Assembly (NCBI GenBank): GCA_903892515.1 | Contig: CAITIS010000031.1 | Span: 1-64,000, forward strand | DNA: 64,000 bases | From: an uncultured Planctomycetota bacterium | GTDB taxonomy: Bacteria > Planctomycetota > Phycisphaerae > SM23-33 | Direction of reading: 5' to 3' | Shown here: positions 6,959 through 15,370 of the stretch, one piece after another | Layout: each line of letters opens with the position of its first letter | Numbering within the stretch: position 1 is the first letter of the stretch | Program-made: the position numbers and the translations under genes | Notes under the pieces: model-generated | Database searches by the model: none | What the model saw: the letters and a program-made list of their open reading frames with translations, nothing else | Told to the model about the DNA's origin: nothing

Positions 6959-8631
6959 TGAAGCCTGCCGGGGGCGACAAATCGCCGCGCAGTGCTGCTG
7001 CCTCCAAGGCTCACTGTCGCGCGCTGGCCGAGACCGCCATCGAGCTGTTCAATCGCCTTGGCCACGTGCATGGCCTGGTCAAGACGGCCAGATCGCTGCT
7101 GCCGGCACTGGCCCGGCTGTACGTGGGTGCGAACTTGGGCGAGGTCCTGGCCAACGAGAAGGACCTCGCCGCCTGCCAGCTTGGCCTGTTGCGCCGCTGC
7201 GCTGCCCTGCTGCGGCGTCGGCCGGCGGCCAGCGATATCCAGACTGCCTCACGCCCGCCTTGGGGCGATAACAGCCAGTTGAAAAACGTAGCACGGGCGT
7301 CTCGCCCGTGGTTCAACGACGCGAAACTGGCCAAAATACTCATGGGCGAGACGCCCATGCTACAAAGGCAAGCACTTCTTCAACGGGCTGCTAAGAGTAC
7401 AACGGAAGGACGAATCATCACCGCCGAGGGCGGCTGTGCTACGGGCGAAGTCAACGCGGCCGGAGGGCTGCTGGACCTGCTGCGCCTGGCCGATGAACTG
7501 CTCAGGCTGGGCGGCGGCAAGGTCAAGCTCATCCCCTGCGACGGTCCTGCCGGCGCCGAGTTGCTGGCCCGCGTGAAGCGCCAGCCCGAAGCCCAACTGC
7601 ACCCGCCGGCCTGGATTGACTCGCTGCGCGTAAGCACGACAACGCCGCACGAGCCTCCCCCGTCGGCACAGCGCTGGGCGGTGCTGATATGCCAGCGACA
7701 GCACCAGCGTTTCATGGCCCGCCTGCCCGGCATGGTGAGCCCCGACGACGAATACGTCCACGAACTGCGCGTGGCCCTTCGCCGCCTGCGCAGCGCCGTC
7801 AAGGTATTCTCCGACGTGCTGCCGCCGCCCCTGGTGGGCATGCGTGGGCACCTGCGCACGTGGGCAAGAATGCTTTCCCCGCTGCGCGACGATGACATCT
7901 TCATCGCCTTCTTGCAGCGGTATATCGGCCATCACACCGGGGAAGAGGCGCCGGCGACGTTGCTTGGGCACATCCGGCGGCAGCGGGCCCGACGGCTGGT
8001 TCAGGCGCGCCGATTCTTCTCTTCTCCAGCCTTCCTGCGCCAAAGCCGCCAGCTGGGCGAAATCCTCGGCCACGCCCAAAGCCCGAAGGAGTCCGACTCG
8101 CTGGCCGCCCTGGCCGAGCGGCAGGTCAACCGGCATCTGGCCAAGGCGGTCAAGCAGTCCAAGGACATTCGCACGTTGTCTGAAACACAGCTGCACCAGT
8201 TGCGGATTCGCTGCAAGCGGCTGCGGTACGCCTGCGAGTTCTTCGAGCCCGCCGACGCCAAGCGGCTGGGCAAGCTGGCCGACGCCGCCCAGGCCATGCA
8301 GGACCACATCGGCGAACATCGCGATGCCGCCGTGTTCCTGGCGAAGGTGCGGGAATTCCAGGCCGCCGGCCGACGGAGCCCCGCAGGCCGAGGCAGCGTC
8401 CGAGCCCGCCAGAGCCCCGCCGGTCGCGCCGGCAGCCGTCAGACCACCAGCGGCCGCGGGACAATTCAGGACCTCGACGAGCTGGTCCAAACCCTGCAAA
8501 AACAGCAGAGCCGAGAGTTTGCCAAGATCGCCAGAGCGTGGCGGGAACTCCGCCGCCAGGGTGGCCGGAAATGTCATGTGCAGTTGCGCGTTGCCCAGTG
8601 CTGGGATTTGCGGCAGACTAGCGTTATCTAG
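6958..8631 (+). CDS. CHAD domain protein with N-terminal degenerate Ppx-type HD-like region
   Basis: 557 residues from GTG 6958. The C-terminal half (about 237-500) is a CHAD domain, a polyphosphate-associated helical fold with conserved basic motifs VHELRVALRRLRSA and LHQLRIRCKRLRYACEFF. The N-terminal half (CRALAETAIELFNRLGHVHG ... LLDLLRLADELLRL) resembles the C-terminal HD-type helical domain of Ppx/GppA phosphatases, but the metal-binding HD pair is not visible, so I infer a non-catalytic relic. Between these parts, residues about 111-136 and 151-163 are encoded by inserted repeats (a REPIN-like element and an ACAGCCGAGGGCGGCTGT-type palindrome), all in frame. The ORF-track start at 6268 runs through the previous gene. 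A polyphosphate-related role is family inference. Confidence 0.75.
   Translation: MKPAGGDKSPRSAAASKAHCRALAETAIELFNRLGHVHGLVKTARSLLPALARLYVGANLGEVLANEKDLAACQLGLLRRCAALLRRRPAASDIQTASRPPWGDNSQLKNVARASRPWFNDAKLAKILMGETPMLQRQALLQRAAKSTTEGRIITAEGGCATGEVNAAGGLLDLLRLADELLRLGGGKVKLIPCDGPAGAELLARVKRQPEAQLHPPAWIDSLRVSTTTPHEPPPSAQRWAVLICQRQHQRFMARLPGMVSPDDEYVHELRVALRRLRSAVKVFSDVLPPPLVGMRGHLRTWARMLSPLRDDDIFIAFLQRYIGHHTGEEAPATLLGHIRRQRARRLVQARRFFSSPAFLRQSRQLGEILGHAQSPKESDSLAALAERQVNRHLAKAVKQSKDIRTLSETQLHQLRIRCKRLRYACEFFEPADAKRLGKLADAAQAMQDHIGEHRDAAVFLAKVREFQAAGRRSPAGRGSVRARQSPAGRAGSRQTTSGRGTIQDLDELVQTLQKQQSREFAKIARAWRELRRQGGRKCHVQLRVAQCWDLRQTSVI
7288..7363. repeat. REPIN-like element A, 76 bp, inside the CHAD gene
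   Basis: Terminal GTAGCACGGGCGTCTCGCCCG and, inverted at the other end, CATGGGCGAGACGCCCATGCTAC, around about 30 nt of spacer that ends AAACTGGCCAAAATACT. Same architecture as 54071-54146 and 61265-61336. Read in frame in the CHAD gene. Confidence 0.88.
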
Positions 8632-8644
8632 AATCACTGTTCGT

Positions 8645-8840
8645 GACATGGGCGTCTCGCCCATGCGTGTCACGGCCGTCCCGGCCGTGTGCTTCTGTCG
8701 TGACACGAGCGTCTCGCCCGCGTCGTCGCCAAATCATGGGCGAGACGCCCATGTCACGCATGGGCGAGACGCCCATGTCACCCACGGGCGAGACGCCCGT
8801 GTCACAATCAGGACACAGCCGAGGGCGGCTGTTCCACGGG
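8645..8840. repeat. Cluster of hairpin repeats upstream of the ROK gene
   Basis: At least five hairpins of the CAYGGGCG-loop-CGCCCRTG class, several flanked by GTGAC/GTCAC, plus one ACAGCCGAGGGCGGCTGT palindrome at the right edge. The cluster separates the CHAD stop from the ROK ribosome-binding site. The extra N-terminus of ORF 8643 is only repeat translation. Confidence 0.9.
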
Positions 8841-8858
8841 CCACAGGCGGAGTTGGAC

Positions 8859-9866
8859 ATGAAAAAGAAGCCACGCTATTACGTCGGCGTCGATGTCGGC
8901 GGCACGAAGATCCAGGCCACCCTGGCCGAGGAAAGCGGCAAGATCATCGGCCGAAGCCGCGCCTCCACGCCGCGCACGGGCAAGCCCGACGACACCATTA
9001 TGGCCATTATCAAGCTCATCCGCGGCGTGCTGTGCGAGAATGAGCTGGCCGCCGGTGATGTCCGCGCCATCGGCGTGGCCGTGCCGGGCGTGGTCGATCC
9101 CGACCGAGGCCGCGTGATGCTCACGCCCAACACCAACCTCAGCCACACCGCCATCACGCCCAAGATCGCCCGGGCCTTCCGCGTGCCGGTGTGCCTGGGC
9201 AACGACGCCAACTGCGGCATCCTGGGCGAGGCCTGGCTGGGCGCCGCCCGCGGGGCACGCAACGCCGTGGGCATCTTCATCGGCACGGGCATCGGCGGCG
9301 GCATCATTATCAACGGCCAGTTGATCCGCGGCTGCCGCGAAGGCGCCGGCGAGATCGGGCACATGATCGTCGTGCCCGACGGCCCGCGTTGCGGCTGCGG
9401 GCTGCACGGCTGCCTGGAGACCGTCGCCGGAAGGCTGGGCATCGAACGCGAGGTGCGCCAGGCCGTCAAGAAGGGCCAAAAGACCATCCTGACCAAGCTC
9501 ACCGGCGACCTGTCGGTGATCCGCAGCAGCCTGATTCGCAAGGCCCTGAAGAAGAAGGACAAGCTCGTCACGGCCGTGATGGACCAGGCCGTCAAGCACC
9601 TCGGCGCGGCCTGCATCTCGCTGCGACACCTGCTCGATCCCGAATTGATCGTGCTGGGCGGCGGACTGGTGGAGGCATGCGAACAGTGGATCCTGCCGCC
9701 GGTGCGCAAGGCCGTCAAGGCCGGCACTATGCCGGGCGTGGGCAACGCCGGAAAGATCGTCGCGGCCGCACTGGGCGACGACGCCACGGCCATGGGCGCG
9801 ATCGTCCTGGCCCAGCAATTGGTGGGGAAAAAGCCGCTGAAGGAAACGGGAGCAGGAAAAGCGTAG
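8859..9866 (+). CDS. ROK family sugar kinase (glucokinase-like)
   Basis: 335 residues. It has an ATP-binding DVGGTKIQATL near the N-terminus, GNDANCGILGE, a GTGIGGGIIING phosphate loop, EIGHMIVVPDG, and the ROK zinc site CGCGLHGCLE. The family phosphorylates glucose or other hexoses and N-acetyl sugars, or regulates transcription. No N-terminal helix-turn-helix is present, so a kinase is favoured; the substrate is not resolvable. ATG 8859 has AGGCGGAG upstream. Followed co-directionally by the aminotransferase and amidohydrolase genes, possibly one unit. Its stop codon TAG is the first three bases of a heptamer array. Confidence 0.9.
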   Translation: MKKKPRYYVGVDVGGTKIQATLAEESGKIIGRSRASTPRTGKPDDTIMAIIKLIRGVLCENELAAGDVRAIGVAVPGVVDPDRGRVMLTPNTNLSHTAITPKIARAFRVPVCLGNDANCGILGEAWLGAARGARNAVGIFIGTGIGGGIIINGQLIRGCREGAGEIGHMIVVPDGPRCGCGLHGCLETVAGRLGIEREVRQAVKKGQKTILTKLTGDLSVIRSSLIRKALKKKDKLVTAVMDQAVKHLGAACISLRHLLDPELIVLGGGLVEACEQWILPPVRKAVKAGTMPGVGNAGKIVAAALGDDATAMGAIVLAQQLVGKKPLKETGAGKA

Positions 9867-9898
9867 GTCATAGGTCATAGGTCGTAGGTCGTAGGGCC
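9864..9898 (+). repeat. Heptamer array TAGGTCA/TAGGTCG, starting at the ROK stop codon
   Basis: TAGGTCA twice, TAGGTCG twice, then TAGGGCC. The first TAG is the stop codon of the ROK gene. The G-rich strand is the sense strand. Confidence 0.92.
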
Positions 9899-9934
9899 GG
9901 AAACGTTCGTGAACTCATTTCAGAGGGAACTCGC

Positions 9935-11194
9935 ATGCCAGACGCAGCAGCCAAGATGCCGCTTGCCGTTGACGGCGGGCCGAAAGTCCGCACTGCCCCC
10001 TGGCCGCCGCGGCGGCTGTTCGGGCAGGAAGAAAAGCAGGCCGCCGACGCCCTGTTCGATCAGTCCATCGCCACGGGAGAGGCCTTCGGCTACGGCGGCG
10101 TCCAGGAAGAAGCGTACTGCCACGAGTTCTCCGCGAGCCTCGGCGGCGGGTTTGCCGACGGCGTGAACTCCGGCACCAACGCCGTGTATGTGGCCCTGCG
10201 GAGCCTGGAACTCGAGCCTTTCACGGAAGTCATCGTGCCGCCAATCACCGACCCCGGCGGGGCCATGCCGGTGGCGCTGCTCAACTGCATTCCCGTGCCC
10301 TCCGACGCGGCCGTGGGCAGCTACAACACCGGCGTCGATCAGGTTGCCGCCAGATTGACCGATCGCACCTCGGCGATCATCGTCGCCCACATCGCCGGCT
10401 TGCCCGTCGACATGGACCCGATCCTTGAACTGGCGGCCAAGCGCAATATCCCCGTGGTCGAAGATTGTGCCCAGGCGCACGGCGCCAAGTACAAGGGCCG
10501 GCCAGTCGGCGCGCTCGGGACGGTCGGCGCCTTCTCGACCATGTTCGGCAAGCACCATGCCTCCGGCGGCCAGGGAGGCCTGGTCTTCACCAGGAGCGAG
10601 CAGGCGTACTGGCGAATCCGCCGCTGCGCCGATCGCGGCAAACCCATCGGGCTCGATGGCGTCACGAGCAACCAGTTCGCCGCGCTGAACTGCAACATGG
10701 ACGAACTGCATGCCGCCATTGGCCGCGTTCAGCTCCGAAAGCTCCCGCGCATCGTGGCAAAGCGGCGCGCCGTCGCGGCGCTGCTCGCCGACGCCTGCCG
10801 CGGCACCAGGACGGTGCGGATGATGCAGGAACTGCCGCTCTGCGAGGGATCGTACTGGTTCGCATTCCTCAGGCTGGACCTGCCGGCCCTGAAGGTGGAC
10901 AAGGCCACGTTCGTCAAGGCGCTGGCGGCTGAGGGAATCCCCGCCGAGTCGGAATACCTGCACTCGCCGGCCCTGGCGGAATGGTTGCGGAAACGCTCTG
11001 TGTTCGGCGGCAGCGGCTATCCGTGGAATTGCCCGCTGTACCAGGGCGACGCCACGCGGCAGTATGATGTGCCCAACGCAGTGGCCACCAACGCCTGCCA
11101 CTTCCGCATCGCCATCAACGAGGCGTGCGGGCCGGTGGAAGTCGCTGACATCGCCGCCGCCATCGCCAAGGTTGAGCGGGCCTACGCAAAATAG
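9935..11194 (+). CDS. DegT/DnrJ/EryC1/StrS-family PLP aminotransferase
   Basis: 419 residues, PLP-dependent fold type I. The internal aldimine lysine is Lys206 in FSTMFGKHHASGGQGG, the cofactor Asp is in VVEDCAQAHGAKYKG, and NSGTNAVYVALRSL is the phosphate-binding loop. Members usually transaminate keto-sugars for surface glycans or antibiotics, and some act on inositol derivatives; the substrate is unknown here. It starts 68 nt after the ROK kinase, and the amidohydrolase follows 20 nt downstream, suggesting shared transcription. GAGGGAACTCGC precedes the ATG. Confidence 0.9.
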   Translation: MPDAAAKMPLAVDGGPKVRTAPWPPRRLFGQEEKQAADALFDQSIATGEAFGYGGVQEEAYCHEFSASLGGGFADGVNSGTNAVYVALRSLELEPFTEVIVPPITDPGGAMPVALLNCIPVPSDAAVGSYNTGVDQVAARLTDRTSAIIVAHIAGLPVDMDPILELAAKRNIPVVEDCAQAHGAKYKGRPVGALGTVGAFSTMFGKHHASGGQGGLVFTRSEQAYWRIRRCADRGKPIGLDGVTSNQFAALNCNMDELHAAIGRVQLRKLPRIVAKRRAVAALLADACRGTRTVRMMQELPLCEGSYWFAFLRLDLPALKVDKATFVKALAAEGIPAESEYLHSPALAEWLRKRSVFGGSGYPWNCPLYQGDATRQYDVPNAVATNACHFRIAINEACGPVEVADIAAAIAKVERAYAK

Positions 11195-11214
11195 CGGCCC
11201 CCGAAAGGTCCATC

Positions 11215-12099
11215 ATGATTATCGACGCACACCAGCACTGTTTCTGGCATGGCCGCGACGACGCGGGCCTGATCGCCGACCTGGACGAGCACCACATCGA
11301 CCAGGCGTGGCTGCTGACGTGGGAAACCCCGCCGCAGGAGAACGCGACGCCCTACCTGCACGTGTTCAACCCCATTCACGTGCGGGCGGATGGCACGCAC
11401 GCAGGCATGCCGCTGTCGGATGTGCTGGCGACGCACAGAAAATATCCCGGGAGGTTTCTGCCCGGATATTGCCCCCACCCGCTGGCCGGCGATGCGCCGC
11501 GATTCTTCGAGTCGGCCTGCCGCATCCACGGCGTGCGAGTGTGCGGGGAGTGGAAATTCCGCGTGCTGTTTGACGACCCGCGCTGCCTCGAACTGCACCG
11601 CAAGGCCGGCGAACTGGGCTGCCCCGTGGTGCTGCACCTGGACGTGCCGTACCTCCGCAACGAAACCTCCGGCCAGCTCGAGTACTGCCCCGAGTGGTAC
11701 GGCGGAACGGCCGACAATCTGGAGCGTGCCCTGCAAGCTTGCCCGCAGACGAACTTCCTGGGCCATGCCCCGGGCTTCTGGCGCGAGATCAGCGGCGACG
11801 CGGGTGACTCGCCCAAGCTGTATCCCGACGGCCCGATCACGCCGGGCGGCAAAGTGTGGCGGCTGCTCAAGGAGTATCCCAATCTCTACGGCGACATGTC
11901 GGGCTTCTCCGGCCGAAACGCCATCAGCCGCAGCCCCGAGATCGGCCGGGATTTCATATGCACCTTCGCCAACAGGCTGCTCTTCGCCCGCGACGAATAC
12001 GGCGGCAAGACGCAGGCCTTCCTGGCGACGCTGAACCTGCCCTCGGATGTGCAGGAGCAGGTATTCTTCGGCAACGCGCAGCGGCTGATCCGCCCGTAA
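11215..12099 (+). CDS. Amidohydrolase-2 family metal-dependent hydrolase
   Basis: 294 residues. It opens with the HxH metal motif (IIDAHQHCFWHG), has a TIM-barrel-like pattern with VVLHLDVPYL and FLGHAPGFW, and an acidic residue near the C-terminus (LLFARDEYG) where the family carries its last ligand. The family hydrolyses or decarboxylates small ring substrates; the exact reaction is not deducible. It is probably the last gene of the ROK-aminotransferase-amidohydrolase unit, with AAAGG ahead of the ATG. Confidence 0.85.
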   Translation: MIIDAHQHCFWHGRDDAGLIADLDEHHIDQAWLLTWETPPQENATPYLHVFNPIHVRADGTHAGMPLSDVLATHRKYPGRFLPGYCPHPLAGDAPRFFESACRIHGVRVCGEWKFRVLFDDPRCLELHRKAGELGCPVVLHLDVPYLRNETSGQLEYCPEWYGGTADNLERALQACPQTNFLGHAPGFWREISGDAGDSPKLYPDGPITPGGKVWRLLKEYPNLYGDMSGFSGRNAISRSPEIGRDFICTFANRLLFARDEYGGKTQAFLATLNLPSDVQEQVFFGNAQRLIRP

Positions 12100-12796
12100 G
12101 TCCTGCCTGCGTTGGGTGCCATGCCGGGTGCCATGCTTCCGCGTCGTCGTCGTATGCGGAAGCATGCGTGTCTCCATAGGGCACGCAGGCTCCGAGGCAG
12201 CGCGTCCTCTGTACGCGAGACGGCACACCATCGAGGGAAGGGAACACGAATTTCTTGCGCCCGCCAGCGCCGCTGGCGGACACGAAATCAATCACATCGA
12301 AAGTGACGGCTGGCCATGCGGATTCGGCGATGGCGAACCGGCCTGTGCGCGCCGGCGGGCGCGGCGGACCTTCTATAGGCGAACCTCCAGCCACAGGGCC
12401 AAGGGGGCGAAGATTTCACAAGTGAAGATCGGCCGCCAGGAAGCAAGGCCATATCACAGTGTGACACCGACGCGGATGTGCGCATGGGATGCGTTCGTGG
12501 GCAGCAGCGTCGCATCCAGACCATGGCCAGATTCATAAGGGCTTGGCGGCCAGGATGCTGGAGGATTCCACCCGCGTTCCAGATCGTTCCCAACGGTTCC
12601 AAATCGTTCCAAATGGTTCCGTTTGGTTCCGTTTCGTTCCAAACGGTTCCCGTTGGTTCCGCTCCGTGCCGGGGAGGCAAGAACAACGTCTGTCACTTGG
12701 GCACAAGACGTGGTTGCTCGCTTCACTCGCAGCCCACGGCACCCGGCAGACATCGCGTAAAGACATGGAACCGGGTTGAAGCTATGATGGTCGGGT
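12100..12796. other. 697-nt intergenic region of palindromes and a 10-nt array
   Basis: No convincing gene. It contains a GGGTGCCATG / GCATGCTTCCGC hairpin set (12115-12185), a CGCCAGCGCCGCTGGCG palindrome near 12265, and the phased GTTCC array listed separately. Short ORFs are low-complexity readings of these. Confidence 0.7.
12576..12660. repeat. 10-nt-period GTTCC array
   Basis: Nine GTTCC pentamers spaced exactly 10 nt, with variable pentamers between (agatc, caacg, aaatc, aaatg, gtttg, gtttc, aaacg, cgttg). The period equals about one turn of B-DNA. Confidence 0.95.
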
Positions 12797-13345
12797 ATGA
12801 ACAGGCCATCTGAGATAATCGCGCATGCGCGCGAGCTACGCGCTCGCCGAGTTGGCCTCCGCGGCTTACGACTCCTGCTGGAGGGAATCGCGGCAGTGGT
12901 CTTGACCATAATATACTGGGCGAACTTGACCCCAGAGTTCGGTTGGACGAGCCGGTGGACTCTGCCTGTAGCAGCCCTTCTTGCTATAGACTGGATCGTC
13001 AGTGCGATTCTCGAACCAAGCTCCAAAAGACGAACGGAATACTATCACTGGATCGAGGCCAAAGCATGGGGCAGCCCCGAATTCCTGGAGCGATTGAAGT
13101 CGCATTCACGCGACCACCATCTGCTGTATGGCCGGACGGTCGAGGATCTGCGAAAGGTGTTTATCGGAATGATCGACGGCGCGACGTTTCCGCCCGCATC
13201 GTATCGGGCTCTGCTTGATTCCGGCATTGTCTCGCCTGGTACCAATGCCATCGTTAAGACGTATTGGCTGGACGATGACGCCGCCAGTCCGGGATGGCGG
13301 CTGACGTTCATCAACAGCGAATGCGTGGACTTTAGCAGGGCGTGA
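12797..13345 (+). CDS. Hypothetical protein with two membrane segments
   Basis: 182 residues. Two hydrophobic segments (LLLEGIAAVVLTIIYWA, about 27-43, and LPVAALLAIDWIVSAIL, about 55-72) are followed by a soluble, mostly helical C-terminal part. Family not recognised. Its base composition is visibly less GC-rich than its neighbours, suggesting recent acquisition. The ribosome-binding site is weak (GGGT). Its TGA is immediately followed, with no gap, by the stop of the convergent Nif3-like gene. Confidence 0.6.
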   Translation: MNRPSEIIAHARELRARRVGLRGLRLLLEGIAAVVLTIIYWANLTPEFGWTSRWTLPVAALLAIDWIVSAILEPSSKRRTEYYHWIEAKAWGSPEFLERLKSHSRDHHLLYGRTVEDLRKVFIGMIDGATFPPASYRALLDSGIVSPGTNAIVKTYWLDDDAASPGWRLTFINSECVDFSRA

Positions 13346-14119
13346 TCAATCCGTGTAGTCGGCGGCTGAGAACGCGCCGATGTCCAGGAAGACGCTCTCC
13401 ACGCCCAGCTGCTCACTCAGCAGTCGGCCAATGGCCTGCACGCCCAGCGTTTCGGAGTGATAGTGGCCCAGGTACACCACGTTGGCACACACCTCGCGGG
13501 CGAGCTGGTATGTGAAGTGCATCGGTTCGCCGGTCACGTAGCAGTCGAGCTTGGCCGTGGCGGCCTGTTCGATCATGTCGCCGGCCCCGCCCGAGACGAT
13601 ACCGACGCTCTTCACGCTGTCGGGGCCATGGCGCAGGACAATGGGCTTGCCGCCCAGCTTGGCCGCCAGTCGGGCGGCAATGGCCGAAGCCGTCGTGGGC
13701 TCAGCCAGCACGCCGCGATAGCCGATCAGCATGTCGTGATAGCTGCCAAAGGGCTGGACGTCGCGCAGCCCCAGCAGCCTGGCCAGCTCGATGTTGTTGC
13801 CGTACAGTTCGTGCATGTCCAGCGGCAGGTGCGCGGCGTACAGGTTCAGATCGTGCTCGATCAGAAAGCGGAGGTGCTGATGATTCCGCCCGGTAACGTG
13901 CTTGATGCCGTCCCAGATCAGGCCATGATGGACGATGAGCATCTGGCAGCGCAGGGCGGCGGCCTTCTCATACGCCTCGATACATGCATCGACCGCCAAG
14001 GCGACGCGGCAAACCTCACCGGCCCCCTGCACCTGCAGCCCGTTGCAGGAGGAGTCCTTGATGGTAGCGGTCCGGAGCGTCTGATCCAGCAGCGCCACAA
14101 TCGCGTCACGATCGGCCAT
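13346..14119 (-). CDS. Nif3-like dinuclear metal-centre protein (GTP cyclohydrolase I type 2 homologue)
   Basis: 257 residues. Metal-binding signatures are LIVHHGLIWDG, AAHLPLDMHELYGNN and the C-terminal LGHYHSETLG. The Nif3/YbgI family forms hexamers with two metals per subunit; its biochemical role is unsettled. The start at 14119 is set by AAAGGA 7 nt upstream and by MADRDAIVALLD aligning with the family N-terminus; the ORF-track start is 48 nt too long. Confidence 0.88.
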   Translation of the reverse strand: MADRDAIVALLDQTLRTATIKDSSCNGLQVQGAGEVCRVALAVDACIEAYEKAAALRCQMLIVHHGLIWDGIKHVTGRNHQHLRFLIEHDLNLYAAHLPLDMHELYGNNIELARLLGLRDVQPFGSYHDMLIGYRGVLAEPTTASAIAARLAAKLGGKPIVLRHGPDSVKSVGIVSGGAGDMIEQAATAKLDCYVTGEPMHFTYQLAREVCANVVYLGHYHSETLGVQAIGRLLSEQLGVESVFLDIGAFSAADYTD

Positions 14120-14194
14120 GAGACTTCCTTTGTGCTCGCATGGCCAGCCCAACAGCAGGCTGACCATGGCACCTATGATCTGGCACGCATTCCC

Positions 14195-14231
14195 GTCTCT
14201 GCGTTCTCGGCGGCCTCTGCGGTGATCTTCT
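14195..14231. repeat. CTGCGTTCTCGGCGGCCTCTGCGGTGA repeat fragment
   Basis: One arm of the same short repeat that occurs as an inverted pair at 31839-31922. It sits between the Gfo/Idh stop and the Nif3 start. Confidence 0.55.
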
Positions 14232-14236
14232 TTGAG

Positions 14237-15253
14237 CTACGAGATCGCCACTCTCCGGCCGGTCTGGCTGGACTTGAACGCTCCCAGCGCCACCTTCAGC
14301 GCCGCCAGGCCTTCTGGCAGGCCCACGCAGAACTTGCTCCGCTTGCCCAGTTGGCTGGTGAAGTACGCCATCTCGCCGTCCCAGGCGCGGTTCATCTTGT
14401 CGCACAGCACCGACGTCTTTTCTTCAAACTTCCCGTCGGCCGTGCGGGCGCCCACGACCATCGTCACCTTGCTGTTGTAATCAACGTAGATGCAGCCATT
14501 GTCGCCCATGATCTCCACGCCGCAGTACCCCGATGGGCTGGTCCAGCCGGTCTCGACGTACCCCAGCGCCTTGTTGCCGAACTCCAGCAGCGTGACGTTG
14601 TTGTCATCGACCTTGATCTTCTTGCGCAGCGTGGCGGCCTTGGCCATGACGGCCGTCACGGGTCCGAGGTAATACTGCACCAGGTCGAAGCCGTGAATGG
14701 CCATGTCCAGCATGGCCCCGCCGCCGGAGAGCTTGGGGTTGTAGAACCAGTCGGTCTTGGCCCAGCCCGGGAATGGACCGGTGTGGGCGAAGCGGACGCG
14801 AATCATGTAGGGCTTACCGATCAGGCCCTTGTCCAGTGCGGCCTTGGCGGATTGAGCGTACGCGTTGAAGCGATGCGAGAAGCCGACCATGACCCGCGTG
14901 CCGTACTTTTTGGCGGCATCGGCGATGGCCTTGCCCTCGGCCAGCGAAATGGCAATGGGCTTTTCCAGCAGCATGGCCGGAATGCCCTTTTTCATGCAGT
15001 CGATGGCGATGGGCTTGTGGAAGACGTTGGGCGTGCCGATGGAGACGACGTCGAGTTCCTCCGCCGCCAGCATGCTGGCGTGGTCGGAGTACTGCCGGGC
15101 GAAGGTCCACTTCTCCGAAACCATCTTGCGGATCTTGGGGTCAGGATCGGCCAAGGCCACCAGCTCGCAATTCTTGGCCGCGGCAAAGCCGGGAATGTGA
15201 CAGGCCTGCGCAATCGCGCCGCCTCCAATAACGCCGACACGGAATTTCTTCAT
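14237..15253 (-). CDS. Gfo/Idh/MocA-family NAD(P)-dependent oxidoreductase
   Basis: 338 residues. N-terminal Rossmann fold with VGVIGGGAIAQACHIPGF, the conserved EKP in LLEKPIAISLAEG, and a C-terminal alpha/beta domain with GGGAMLDMAIHGFDL, where the GG...DxxxHxxD pattern typical of dehydrogenating members is present. Substrates are usually sugars or inositols; not determinable here. The upstream promoter gives a very short leader, and a GGAG lies in the leader. Confidence 0.9.
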   Translation of the reverse strand: MKKFRVGVIGGGAIAQACHIPGFAAAKNCELVALADPDPKIRKMVSEKWTFARQYSDHASMLAAEELDVVSIGTPNVFHKPIAIDCMKKGIPAMLLEKPIAISLAEGKAIADAAKKYGTRVMVGFSHRFNAYAQSAKAALDKGLIGKPYMIRVRFAHTGPFPGWAKTDWFYNPKLSGGGAMLDMAIHGFDLVQYYLGPVTAVMAKAATLRKKIKVDDNNVTLLEFGNKALGYVETGWTSPSGYCGVEIMGDNGCIYVDYNSKVTMVVGARTADGKFEEKTSVLCDKMNRAWDGEMAYFTSQLGKRSKFCVGLPEGLAALKVALGAFKSSQTGRRVAIS

Positions 15254-15276
15254 GGTTGTCTCCTTAGACAGGTGGC

Positions 15277-15305
15277 ATTCTGGCTCGGATAAGCGGGCTT
15301 GTCAA
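15277..15305 (-). promoter_or_regulatory. Promoter of the Gfo/Idh gene
   Basis: On the minus strand, TTGACA, a 17-nt spacer, then CAGAAT. The implied 5' UTR is about 17-20 nt. Confidence 0.5.
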
Positions 15306-15370
15306 TTCGACGGGTCGGCGGCGGCGAATTTGTCTGGCGATTCGGCCGGCGCTGACCGATGAAAGGAACG

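Noticed and set aside
12797-13345. Prophage remnant near the low-GC membrane protein
   Set aside because: No integrase, structural or lysis genes nearby, only one small unknown gene.
13457-15292. 611-residue plus-strand ORF
   Set aside because: Antisense to both the Nif3-like and Gfo/Idh genes, whose motifs are unambiguous.
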